9,099 nucleotides of DNA from NCBI GenBank assembly GCA_029240815.1, contig JARDZO010000231.1:1-9099 (forward strand), read 5' to 3'. The notes beneath the pieces are model-generated. The model did not search any database. It saw nothing but the letters and a program-made list of their open reading frames with translations, and was not told where the DNA came from. The DNA is from Brevibacillus sp. GTDB lineage: Bacteria; Bacillota; Bacilli; Brevibacillales; Brevibacillaceae. The translations under genes were made by a program, and so were the position numbers. Within the stretch, counting starts at the first letter, position 1. The number at the start of each line of letters is the position of its first letter. Below are positions 1-5,504 of this stretch, piece after piece.

Positions 1-216
1 TGCTGCGTTTTTATGAATGAGACCTTTCGAAGCGGCCTTGTCCAGCTTTTTCACAGCCACCAGAAGAGTGGATTTCGCCAATGCTACATCGGAAGCGGCC
101 ACAGCTTTCTCAAAGCTTTTCAGGGAAGTGCGCAGATCAGACTTTTGAGAAGCACGGTGTGCGCGGCGCTTTTCAATTGTTTTGGTGCGCTTAATCGCGG
201 ATTTAATGTTTGGCAT
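1..216 (-). CDS. rpsT: 30S ribosomal protein S20 (partial, C-terminus beyond left edge)
   Basis: This is the small-subunit ribosomal protein S20, which binds 16S rRNA early in 30S assembly. The minus strand translates from the ATG at 216-214 as [20 protein letters not shown], then a lysine/alanine-rich helical protein ending at the edge with HKNAA. The N-terminal PNIKSAIKR and the basic KRRAHR segment are typical of S20. A near-perfect Shine-Dalgarno (AAGGAGGTG on the minus strand, plus positions 223-231) lies 6 bases before the ATG. Seventy-two codons are present. S20 is usually about 85-90 residues, so roughly the last 15 are outside the window. It is transcribed away from gpr, as in B. subtilis. 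Family assignment is sure. Confidence 0.97.
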   Translation of the reverse strand, partial: MPNIKSAIKRTKTIEKRRAHRASQKSDLRTSLKSFEKAVAASDVALAKSTLLVAVKKLDKAASKGLIHKNAA

Positions 217-243
217 GTGTGTCACCTCCTTAGACGACCATAG

Positions 244-272
244 ACATACAGTCATACAACAAAGTAATTCTA
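244..272 (+). promoter_or_regulatory. Candidate forespore (sigma-G/sigma-F type) promoter of gpr
   Basis: In B. subtilis gpr is read in the forespore by sigma-G, with some sigma-F. The sigma-G pattern is roughly G-H-A-T-R, about 17-18 bases, then CATNHTA. Here ACATA at 244-248 and AATTCTA at 266-272 are 17 bases apart, with one mismatch in each box. The start would fall near 279, about 95 bases before the gpr ATG. Short degenerate motifs occur by chance, so this is tentative. It shares its -10 bases with the oppositely directed rpsT promoter. Confidence 0.35.
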
Positions 273-295
273 GCATGCACAGTTACCATTTGCAA
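267..295 (-). promoter_or_regulatory. Sigma-A promoter of rpsT, extended -10
   Basis: On the minus strand a TTGCAA -35 (plus 290-295) is separated by exactly 17 bases from a TAGAAT -10 (plus 267-272). A TG dinucleotide at the extended -10 position (TGC before TAGAAT) strengthens it. Transcription would start near 260, giving a leader of about 44 bases before the rpsT ATG. The match and the correct distance to a ribosomal protein gene make this a good call, but it is motif-based only. Confidence 0.7.
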
Positions 296-372
296 GAAAG
301 GATTCGGAATAAAAATGATGGATTCAAGCAACATAGTAGCAGGAACAAAATGGAGAAGGGAGCCATCTAACC

Positions 373-1473
373 ATGGAACATAATATTGATTTGTCAGGCT
401 ATTCAATTCGCACAGATCTCGCGGTGGAAGCTCATGAGTTAGCACAGCAGCAAAACGAAAGTAATATACCGGGGGTATGGCTTCAAGCCGACGATGAAGA
501 TCCAAATATAACGGTCACTCGCTTGCATGTACAGAATGAAGAGGCTGGAAAAGCAATCGGAAAGCTTCCTGGGCACTATCTGACCATAGAAGTGCCAAAG
601 CTGCGTGATAACGACACTTCTATAGAAGAGCAGGTGGCGAGAAGATTCGCGTTGGAGTTTGCCAGCTTCCTCATGAAACTGGGGATTACCGAGGATAAAA
701 AGGCACTCGTCGTAGGTCTGGGCAACTGGAATGTGACGCCTGATGCGCTCGGGCCGATGGTGGTGGAAAATTTACTGGTTACCCGTCACTTGTACCAGCT
801 GGCGCCTGATACAGTAGGAGATGGTTATCGGGAAGTGAGCGCACTGTCGCCAGGGGTACTCGGGATTACAGGGATTGAAACGAGTGAAATTGTGTTTGGC
901 GTCGTGGAAAAAAGCAAGCCGGATTTTGTCATATGCATCGATGCGCTCGCCTCTCGTGCCCTGCATCGGGTGAATACAACGATCCAAATCTCTGATACAG
1001 GGATACATCCGGGCTCTGGCGTCGGCAATAAACGCAAAGCCATCGACCGAAATACGTTAGGGATCCCCGTGATTGCGATCGGAGTACCGACAGTCGTATT
1101 CGCATCGACGATTGTCAACGACGCGATCACCTACCTGCTCGGGCATTTCGGGCAATCCATGGCTGAGAGCAAGCGGGCTTTTAACAAGCTCTCCATGAGT
1201 ACCCTGCCTGAACGCAAGGAACCGTACACCGAAGATGATTTGCCAGATCTCGAATCACGCAAGACGTTCATGGGGCTGGTAGGATCGCTGCCGGAAGAAG
1301 AAAAGCGTCAACTGATTCACGAGGTTCTCCGACCGCTGGGGCAGGATCTTGTCGTTACGCCCAAAGAAGTAGATGACTTTATGGAAGGAATCTCTAATGT
1401 CATCGCCACGGGGCTCAATCGGGCATTGCACAGAGCTGTCGATGAGGAAAATAGCGGAGCCTACACGCACTAG
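373..1473 (+). CDS. gpr: Germination protease GPR (spore endopeptidase, 366 aa)
   Basis: GPR cleaves the DNA-binding small acid-soluble spore proteins (SASPs) when a spore germinates, freeing DNA and supplying amino acids. It is made in the forespore as an inactive zymogen that clips itself. The N-terminus carries the expected pro-segment: residues 10-19 read YSIRTDLAVE, and by comparison with B. megaterium GPR, where 15 residues are removed, the cut should fall between D15 and L16. The two aspartates reported as essential in this atypical aspartic protease family (D127 and D193 in B. megaterium) correspond to D124 in TPDALGP and D190 in CIDALASR. The glycine-rich stretch HPGSGVGNKR (212-221) is also characteristic. 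The length of 366 residues matches the family (about 370). The start ATG at 373 has AAGGGAG at 356-362, 10 bases upstream. spoIIP follows after 154 bases, in the order known from bacilli. Confidence 0.97.
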   Translation: MEHNIDLSGYSIRTDLAVEAHELAQQQNESNIPGVWLQADDEDPNITVTRLHVQNEEAGKAIGKLPGHYLTIEVPKLRDNDTSIEEQVARRFALEFASFLMKLGITEDKKALVVGLGNWNVTPDALGPMVVENLLVTRHLYQLAPDTVGDGYREVSALSPGVLGITGIETSEIVFGVVEKSKPDFVICIDALASRALHRVNTTIQISDTGIHPGSGVGNKRKAIDRNTLGIPVIAIGVPTVVFASTIVNDAITYLLGHFGQSMAESKRAFNKLSMSTLPERKEPYTEDDLPDLESRKTFMGLVGSLPEEEKRQLIHEVLRPLGQDLVVTPKEVDDFMEGISNVIATGLNRALHRAVDEENSGAYTH

Positions 1474-1569
1474 ACTAGCTGGCAAGAGTGCTCTCCCTAT
1501 CATTTGAGAGAAAAGCTAGAAAAGGGGTTCTATCGTCTCTATGAGGCTCATAAGCTAAAGCATAGACAA

Positions 1570-1597
1570 GCGGGAAGAGCGAATGAAATGCTCCCGC
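1570..1597 (+). other. Imperfect hairpin in the gpr-spoIIP gap
   Basis: The 154-base gap between gpr and spoIIP holds an imperfect stem. GCGGG (1570-1574) pairs with CCCGC (1593-1597), and AGC pairs with GCT after a 3-base bulge. No U-tract follows, so it is not a good terminator. It lies about 15 bases before the spoIIP Shine-Dalgarno, so it might affect translation or mRNA processing. No convincing sigma-E-type promoter was seen in the gap, so spoIIP may depend at least partly on read-through from gpr. Confidence 0.3.
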
Positions 1598-1613
1598 GTC
1601 AATGCCACAGCAT

Positions 1614-1619
1614 GAGGAG
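1614..1619 (+). promoter_or_regulatory. Ribosome binding site that sets the spoIIP start
   Basis: GAGGAG at 1614-1619 stands 8 bases before the ATG at 1628. The in-frame GTG at 1619 overlaps this site and so cannot use it. The site therefore favours the ATG and a 392-residue product. Confidence 0.7.
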
Positions 1620-1627
1620 TGAGACAG

Positions 1628-2806
1628 ATGGCTTCCTTAATCCAGCGCCAATTTGTTGTCCTGTCGTTTATAACCGCTTTTTTATTTGTCATAACCGGGG
1701 TGCTCTCTCTAGGCGGCAACAGACTCATCATCGCTTCCTCCGCGGTTCAGCAAGCAGCTACACACGTTTCGAGTCTTGCCATCCTGGGATGGATGGGACA
1801 GGAAATCCCGGTGCTCAATGAAACGGTGCAGACGACCTCTGACCGTCGGACGAATAGTGTGACTGGTTTTCTGTTCCAACTGGCGACAAGCATCCAACCG
1901 GGCGATTTGCGGAGCTTGTTAGGACGAGAGCTGCCAGGCATGGTAACTACGGAGGATGCCCGTTTTGTCGTAGCGGGAAAAGGAGCGACGCTGGCCGATT
2001 TTTATGTAGAGTACCCGCCGCATCCGAAGCAGGTCATTGACGCATCTGACGCGATTCCACTTCCACAACCTACGGATTCCGAGCAAGACAAACTAGCAGA
2101 AGAACCGACCAAGCCAGTAGCAAAGCCCAATACGGGTGGCAAGAAAATCGTCTACGTGTACAACACGCACAATCGGGAGTCATGGTACAGCGAGACAAAG
2201 CCTGTAGGGACATCAGTAGACCACCCGACGAGAAACATCTCCATGGTGGGCAAACGACTGGCGGAAGCGTTGAACGACCGAGGCATTGGCTCTGATGTGA
2301 GCAAGGATGATATTTACCAGGAGCTTCTTAATCAGAAAAAGGACTACGCACTATCCTATGCACAGTCCTTGCAGGTTGTAAAAGCAGCTGTAGAAAGTAA
2401 TCGCGAGCTGCACTACTTCTTTGATCTGCATCGCGACACCGCCCCGCGGGATCGAACGACGGTTACAATCAAAGGAAAAACATACGGCCGCGTCATGTTC
2501 GTCATCGGCAAACGAAACAAGAGCTTTGAAAAAAATGAAGCGTTTGCGACAGAATTACACCAGCTTATGGAAGAGATGTATCCAGACCTTTCGCGTGGTG
2601 TGATGGAAAAAGGTGCAAAAACTGACCACGGGGAGTATAACCAGTCCATTTCACCGGGCAGCCTGTTAATGGAAATAGGTGGCACGGAAAATACGCTACA
2701 GGAAAGTCTGAATACTGCAGAAGCATTAGCAGATGTGTTTGCAGCTTACTACCTGAAGGCGGAAAAAGTGGGCAAACCGGTAGCAGATGAACCGGCAAAG
2801 AGGTGA
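1628..2806 (+). CDS. spoIIP: Stage II sporulation protein P (SpoIIP), peptidoglycan amidase/endopeptidase
   Basis: SpoIIP acts with SpoIID and SpoIIM (the DMP complex) at the septal membrane. It cuts stem peptides and cross-links in peptidoglycan so that the mother-cell membrane can engulf the forespore. One membrane segment lies near the N-terminus (about residues 8-28, rich in V, L, F and I), followed by an outer region and a proline/glutamate-rich linker (about 144-170). The catalytic domain fills the C-terminal half. It shows VYVYNTHNRESWY (about 176-187), HYFFDLHRD (about 262-270), GVMEKGAKTDHGEYNQ (about 324-339) and LLMEIGGTENT (about 346-356). H181, H268 and nearby glutamates (E184, E349) are the likely zinc-binding and catalytic residues by analogy with amidase_3-like enzymes. 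The length of 392 residues fits (B. subtilis about 400). Start choice rests on GAGGAG 8 bases before the ATG. The stop lies 5 bases before the next gene. Confidence 0.96.
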   Translation: MASLIQRQFVVLSFITAFLFVITGVLSLGGNRLIIASSAVQQAATHVSSLAILGWMGQEIPVLNETVQTTSDRRTNSVTGFLFQLATSIQPGDLRSLLGRELPGMVTTEDARFVVAGKGATLADFYVEYPPHPKQVIDASDAIPLPQPTDSEQDKLAEEPTKPVAKPNTGGKKIVYVYNTHNRESWYSETKPVGTSVDHPTRNISMVGKRLAEALNDRGIGSDVSKDDIYQELLNQKKDYALSYAQSLQVVKAAVESNRELHYFFDLHRDTAPRDRTTVTIKGKTYGRVMFVIGKRNKSFEKNEAFATELHQLMEEMYPDLSRGVMEKGAKTDHGEYNQSISPGSLLMEIGGTENTLQESLNTAEALADVFAAYYLKAEKVGKPVADEPAKR

Positions 2807-2811
2807 CGAGC

Positions 2812-3120
2812 ATGAACGTGACGGCAAAACTGACAGGAATTTTGGTGATCTTGCTAGTCGGCGTGGTTTTGGGATTGCAGACAGCCGAACGAGGCATTTC
2901 AAAAGTGAGCGGATTGCCAGAGCAACAGCCGCAAACCTTTTACATCAAGAAGATGGATGAAGGAAAGATGGAGATCGCGGTGATGGGCAAGCAAGTCCAG
3001 ACGGCAAATCCGGAGAAGATGGTTAATTACATGAGTAATATGGGATTGACCATGGGGGCGACGATTAAAAGTGGAGCAAAATCTTTTGTAGATTGGGTGG
3101 GCAACTTCTTCGAACCGTAG
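2812..3120 (+). CDS. yqxA: Small membrane protein, YqxA-like (DUF3679), 102 aa
   Basis: The function is unknown. The protein begins with a short polar MNVTAK, then one hydrophobic segment (about residues 7-22, LTGILVILLVGVVLGL) that should anchor it in the membrane. The rest is polar, with a methionine-rich middle (MDEGKMEIAVMGK) and a C-terminal amphipathic stretch ending FVDWVGNFFEP. Its position directly behind spoIIP is where B. subtilis has yqxA, and the size fits. The ATG at 2812 follows GAGGTGA (2800-2806), which overlaps the last codons of spoIIP. The two genes are therefore probably translationally coupled. A GTG at 2803 lies inside that site and is the less likely start. A role in sporulation or envelope is inferred from context only. 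Confidence 0.85.
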   Translation: MNVTAKLTGILVILLVGVVLGLQTAERGISKVSGLPEQQPQTFYIKKMDEGKMEIAVMGKQVQTANPEKMVNYMSNMGLTMGATIKSGAKSFVDWVGNFFEP

Positions 3121-3168
3121 CATATTGTTTATGGGCAAAAAAATATTAGGAAGAAAGAACGAATGACG

Positions 3169-3199
3169 AAAGACCTGGCTGATCGGGTCTTTTTTGTTT
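3169..3199 (+). terminator. Rho-independent terminator after the gpr-spoIIP-yqxA cluster
   Basis: AAAGACCTGG (3169-3178) pairs over 10 bases, with two G-U pairs, to TCGGGTCTTT (3183-3192) around a CTGA loop. Six T residues run from 3190 to 3195 and three more follow one G. It lies 49 bases after the yqxA stop and closes the sporulation cluster, separating it from the transporter operon. Confidence 0.85.
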
Positions 3200-3352
3200 G
3201 TGTGGTTGGTACTGGAACATTTTACAGAAGTGGGGTATCACAAGCTACGCTTGAGGCCAGAGGGCGTGGAAAAAGATTTTGATCATGTTTTCGCTGAATA
3301 AAAACAAGATTTAATATAGTCAGTGAAAATATAATTGTTTGAATTTATTGTG
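3200..3352. other. Intergenic spacer with no recognised gene
   Basis: This is the main part of the 314-base gap between yqxA and dppD. It becomes AT-rich towards its right end. A TATAAT at 3330-3335 has no matching -35 at a proper distance. One plus-strand frame stays open from 3167 to 3298 but overlaps the terminator and has no credible start or ribosome binding site. No clear CodY box, tRNA or riboswitch fold was seen. Confidence 0.5.
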
Positions 3353-3381
3353 TTGCCAAAAAATTGTACTAATGGCATAAT
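3353..3381 (+). promoter_or_regulatory. Sigma-A promoter of the dpp operon, extended -10
   Basis: TTGCCA at 3353-3358 is followed after 17 bases by CATAAT at 3376-3381, with TG at the extended -10 position (TGG before CATAAT). The start of transcription would be near 3388, giving a leader of about 47 bases to the dppD start. Five of six bases in each box agree with consensus. No other promoter this good was seen in the gap. Confidence 0.7.
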
Positions 3382-3382
3382 A

Positions 3383-3408
3383 TCTATTGATAGAAGTATT
3401 TCTATTGA
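3383..3408 (+). promoter_or_regulatory. Overlapping palindromes at the dpp transcription start (operator or leader hairpin)
   Basis: Two inverted repeats overlap here: TCTAT-TG-ATAGA at 3383-3394 and ATAGAA-GTAT-TTCTAT at 3390-3405. The 8-mer TCTATTGA also occurs twice as a direct repeat, at 3383-3390 and 3401-3408. The set lies immediately downstream of the -10 box, where a repressor would block initiation. In RNA the second repeat could extend to about 9 pairs with G-U pairs. The binding factor is unknown. Confidence 0.4.
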
Positions 3409-3420
3409 ATATATCGGTAA

Positions 3421-3428
3421 GAGAGGTG
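3421..3428 (+). promoter_or_regulatory. Ribosome binding site that sets the dppD GTG start
   Basis: GAGAGGTG at 3421-3428 lies 6 bases before GTG 3435-3437. Reading further upstream in frame would put leader and promoter-proximal sequence into the protein, and the GTG at 3426 overlaps this site. Confidence 0.7.
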
Positions 3429-3434
3429 CGCCAC

Positions 3435-4403
3435 GTGTCACAGCCTGTCCTTCAAATCGAAAACTTGCAGACGCACTTTTTTACGGACCGCGGCCAAATC
3501 CCTGCTGTAGACGGTGTCACAATCACAGTAAATAAAGGTGAAGTAGTCGGCATCGTAGGGGAATCCGGTTGTGGAAAAAGTGTAACCTCCCTTTCCGTCA
3601 TGAAGCTGGTTCCGAATCCTCCAGGTAAAATCGTCGGTGGAGCGATTCGCTTCAAGGGAGAAGATCTGGTTACTGCAGACGAAAAACGGATGCGGGAAAT
3701 ACGCGGCAACGAAATCGCGATGATCTTTCAGGAACCGATGACCTCGCTCAATCCGGTCTTTACGATTGGCGACCAAATCGGGGAAGCAGTTCGTTTACAT
3801 ACCAAAGCGAGTAAAAAGGAATCCCGGCAGCGAGCGGTTGAAATGCTGAAGAAAGTAGGTATTCCTCGTGCCGAAGCGATCGTGGACGAATATCCACACC
3901 AGTTGTCAGGCGGGATGCGGCAGCGTGTGATGATTGCGATGGCGATGGCTTGTAATCCGGAGCTGCTGATAGCGGACGAGCCTACAACGGCATTGGATGT
4001 TACCATTCAGGCCCAGATTCTGGATTTGATGCGGCAGTGCAATCGGGAATCAGACACGGCCATTTTGCTCATCACACACGATCTCGGAGTGGTAGCGGAG
4101 ATGTGCCACCGAGTCGTCGTTATGTATGCAGGTAGCGTAATTGAAGAGGGAGATGTACGGACTATTTTGAAAAACCCGCAGCATCCGTACACGGTAGGTT
4201 TGCTTCAGTCGCTGCCGAAGCTCGAAGAATCACAGGAGCGCTTATATTCCATCCCGGGAAACGTACCCATCCCAGGGTCGCTAACAGCCGGATGCCGATT
4301 TGCTCCGCGTTGCGACAAGGTGACGGATCGATGCCGAGTAGAAATGCCAGAGCTGAAAGTAGTGGGAGAAAACCATCGCTCACGCTGCTGGATAGCAGAA
4401 TAA
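3435..4403 (+). CDS. dppD: Peptide ABC transporter ATPase DppD/OppD (322 aa)
   Basis: This is one of the two cytoplasmic ATPases that drive a dipeptide/oligopeptide importer. Taking GTG 3435 as residue 1, the Walker A is GESGCGKS (42-49), the Q-loop glutamine is in IFQEP (Q99), the signature is LSGGMRQR (157-164), Walker B is LLIADEP (177-183) and the switch histidine is in THD (H215). The C-terminal oligopeptide-type extension (about 248-322) begins with QHPYT and holds GCRFAPRC, then two more cysteines. C287, C293, C300 and C318 match the cysteine pattern reported to hold a 4Fe-4S cluster in some peptide-importer ATPases. The length is normal. It is the first gene of the operon, 53 bases beyond the promoter -10, and dppF starts 18 bases after its stop. 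Dpp versus Opp naming rests mainly on the binding protein. Confidence 0.95.
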   Translation: MSQPVLQIENLQTHFFTDRGQIPAVDGVTITVNKGEVVGIVGESGCGKSVTSLSVMKLVPNPPGKIVGGAIRFKGEDLVTADEKRMREIRGNEIAMIFQEPMTSLNPVFTIGDQIGEAVRLHTKASKKESRQRAVEMLKKVGIPRAEAIVDEYPHQLSGGMRQRVMIAMAMACNPELLIADEPTTALDVTIQAQILDLMRQCNRESDTAILLITHDLGVVAEMCHRVVVMYAGSVIEEGDVRTILKNPQHPYTVGLLQSLPKLEESQERLYSIPGNVPIPGSLTAGCRFAPRCDKVTDRCRVEMPELKVVGENHRSRCWIAE

Positions 4404-4408
4404 CCCGA

Positions 4409-4414
4409 GAGGAG
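4409..4414 (+). promoter_or_regulatory. Ribosome binding site that favours the dppF GTG start
   Basis: GAGGAG at 4409-4414 is only 1 base from the ATG at 4416, too close to serve it, but 7 bases from the in-frame GTG at 4422. The GTG start removes two residues from the product. Confidence 0.65.
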
Positions 4415-4421
4415 CATGCAG

Positions 4422-5393
4422 GTGACTGAAGAATTACTCGTCGTTAAAAACTTGAAAAAATACTATCCTATCACAGGCGGTGTCCTCGGAGGGGAAGTAG
4501 GGGTTGTAAAAGCAGTAGATGATGTATCGTTTGCTGTAAAACGGGGAGAGACCTTGGGGCTAGTAGGGGAGAGTGGCTGCGGTAAATCGACGACTGGACG
4601 TTCCTTGCTGCGTTTGATCGAACCGACAGCAGGCGAAATCTACTTCGACGGAGTGAACGTATCGTCCCTTTCGAAAGATGGCATGCGCAAGATGCGTCGA
4701 GACATGCAAATAGTCTTTCAAGATCCATTCGCTTCTCTGAATCCTCGTCATAATATTGAGAAGATTCTGGAAGAGCCTCTTGTTGTTCACGGTATTGGCA
4801 CGTCGGCTGAACGGAAAAAACGAGTGCTAGAGATGCTGGAGGTCGTAGGCTTGAGCAGCTATCATGCACGCCGTTATCCGCATCAGTTTAGCGGCGGTCA
4901 GCGCCAGCGGATCGGAATTGCCCGTGCACTGATGCTCAATCCCAAACTGATTGTAGCGGACGAACCGGTATCTGCTCTAGATGTGTCGATCCAATCGCAA
5001 GTCTTGAACTTGATGCAGGATTTGCAACGGGAAATGAGTCTGACCTACTTATTCATCGCCCATGACCTCAGTGTGGTTCGGCATATCAGCGATCGGGTTG
5101 GAGTTATGTACTTGGGGCGGATTGTAGAATTGACGACTAGTGGCCAGCTCTACAGCAATCCACTTCATCCCTATACACAAGCCTTGTTGTCGGCGGTTCC
5201 TACTCCGGATCCAGACGCTGTGCGTGAGCGGGTCATCCTCCAAGGGGATGTGCCGAGTCCAGCCAACCCACCCAGCGGTTGTACGTTCCATACGCGTTGC
5301 CCCCATGTGACGGATGAATGCCGCACAATACGACCGGACTTCCGAGATGTGGGAGACGGACATTTTGTGGCTTGCCATCTATACAAGTCATAA
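4422..5393 (+). CDS. dppF: Peptide ABC transporter ATPase DppF/OppF (323 aa)
   Basis: This is the second ATPase of the importer and the expected partner of DppD in an asymmetric pair. With GTG 4422 as residue 1, Walker A is GESGCGKST (49-57), the Q-loop glutamine is in VFQDP (Q100), the signature is FSGGQRQR (156-163), Walker B is LIVADEP (176-182) and the switch histidine is H214 in AHD. The start [16 protein letters not shown] and the phrase DPFASLNPR are typical of the DppF/OppF branch. The C-terminal extension begins with LHPYTQALL and has C287, C293, C300 and C318, the same spacing as in DppD. An ATG at 4416 is an alternative start but is badly placed relative to GAGGAG. A 111-base gap separates the stop from dppA. 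Confidence 0.95.
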   Translation: MTEELLVVKNLKKYYPITGGVLGGEVGVVKAVDDVSFAVKRGETLGLVGESGCGKSTTGRSLLRLIEPTAGEIYFDGVNVSSLSKDGMRKMRRDMQIVFQDPFASLNPRHNIEKILEEPLVVHGIGTSAERKKRVLEMLEVVGLSSYHARRYPHQFSGGQRQRIGIARALMLNPKLIVADEPVSALDVSIQSQVLNLMQDLQREMSLTYLFIAHDLSVVRHISDRVGVMYLGRIVELTTSGQLYSNPLHPYTQALLSAVPTPDPDAVRERVILQGDVPSPANPPSGCTFHTRCPHVTDECRTIRPDFRDVGDGHFVACHLYKS

Positions 5394-5443
5394 TCTGCTT
5401 TGGGTTAGTCGAAAGCCTCATTAAAGGGGGGATGCGAAGCGGG

Positions 5444-5472
5444 TTGACAATATCTATTATCTACCAAATGCA
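5444..5472 (+). promoter_or_regulatory. Possible weak internal promoter before dppA
   Basis: The 111-base dppF-dppA gap contains a perfect TTGACA at 5444-5449. At 17 bases distance the sequence is AATGCA, a poor -10. A TATTAT at 5455-5460 is too close to the -35. The 10-mer AATATCTATT (5449-5458) is shared with the main dpp promoter region (3379-3388). Extra transcription of dppA would make sense, but the -10 is unconvincing. Confidence 0.25.
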
Positions 5473-5504
5473 AAAACTGAAATTTTAGAAGAGGGGGATT
5501 ATTC

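Noticed and set aside
1474..1627. Sigma-E-type promoter for spoIIP
   Set aside because: CATAAGCT at 1549-1556 and CATAGACA at 1561-1568 resemble -10 boxes, but no acceptable -35 lies 13-15 bases upstream of either.
1504..1821. Plus-strand open frame of 105 codons starting in the gpr-spoIIP gap
   Set aside because: It overlaps the start of spoIIP in another frame, begins without a good ribosome binding site, and its translation (histidine, cysteine and arginine rich) resembles no protein.
3200..3434. CodY operator upstream of the peptide transporter
   Set aside because: CodY often controls peptide importers, so I looked for AATTTTCWGAAAATT. The best stretches here (GTCAGTGAAAATA) and before dppA (AATTTTAGAAGA) have too many mismatches or an insertion.
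5398..5422. Hairpin GCTTT/AAAGC just after dppF as a terminator
   Set aside because: Only 5 base pairs with a 10-base loop, and it is followed by a G-run and no T-tract.
5430..5450. CcpA cre site before dppA (GAAGCGGGTTGACA)
   Set aside because: The central AAGCG fits, but the outer TG and CA positions and the A/T positions do not.
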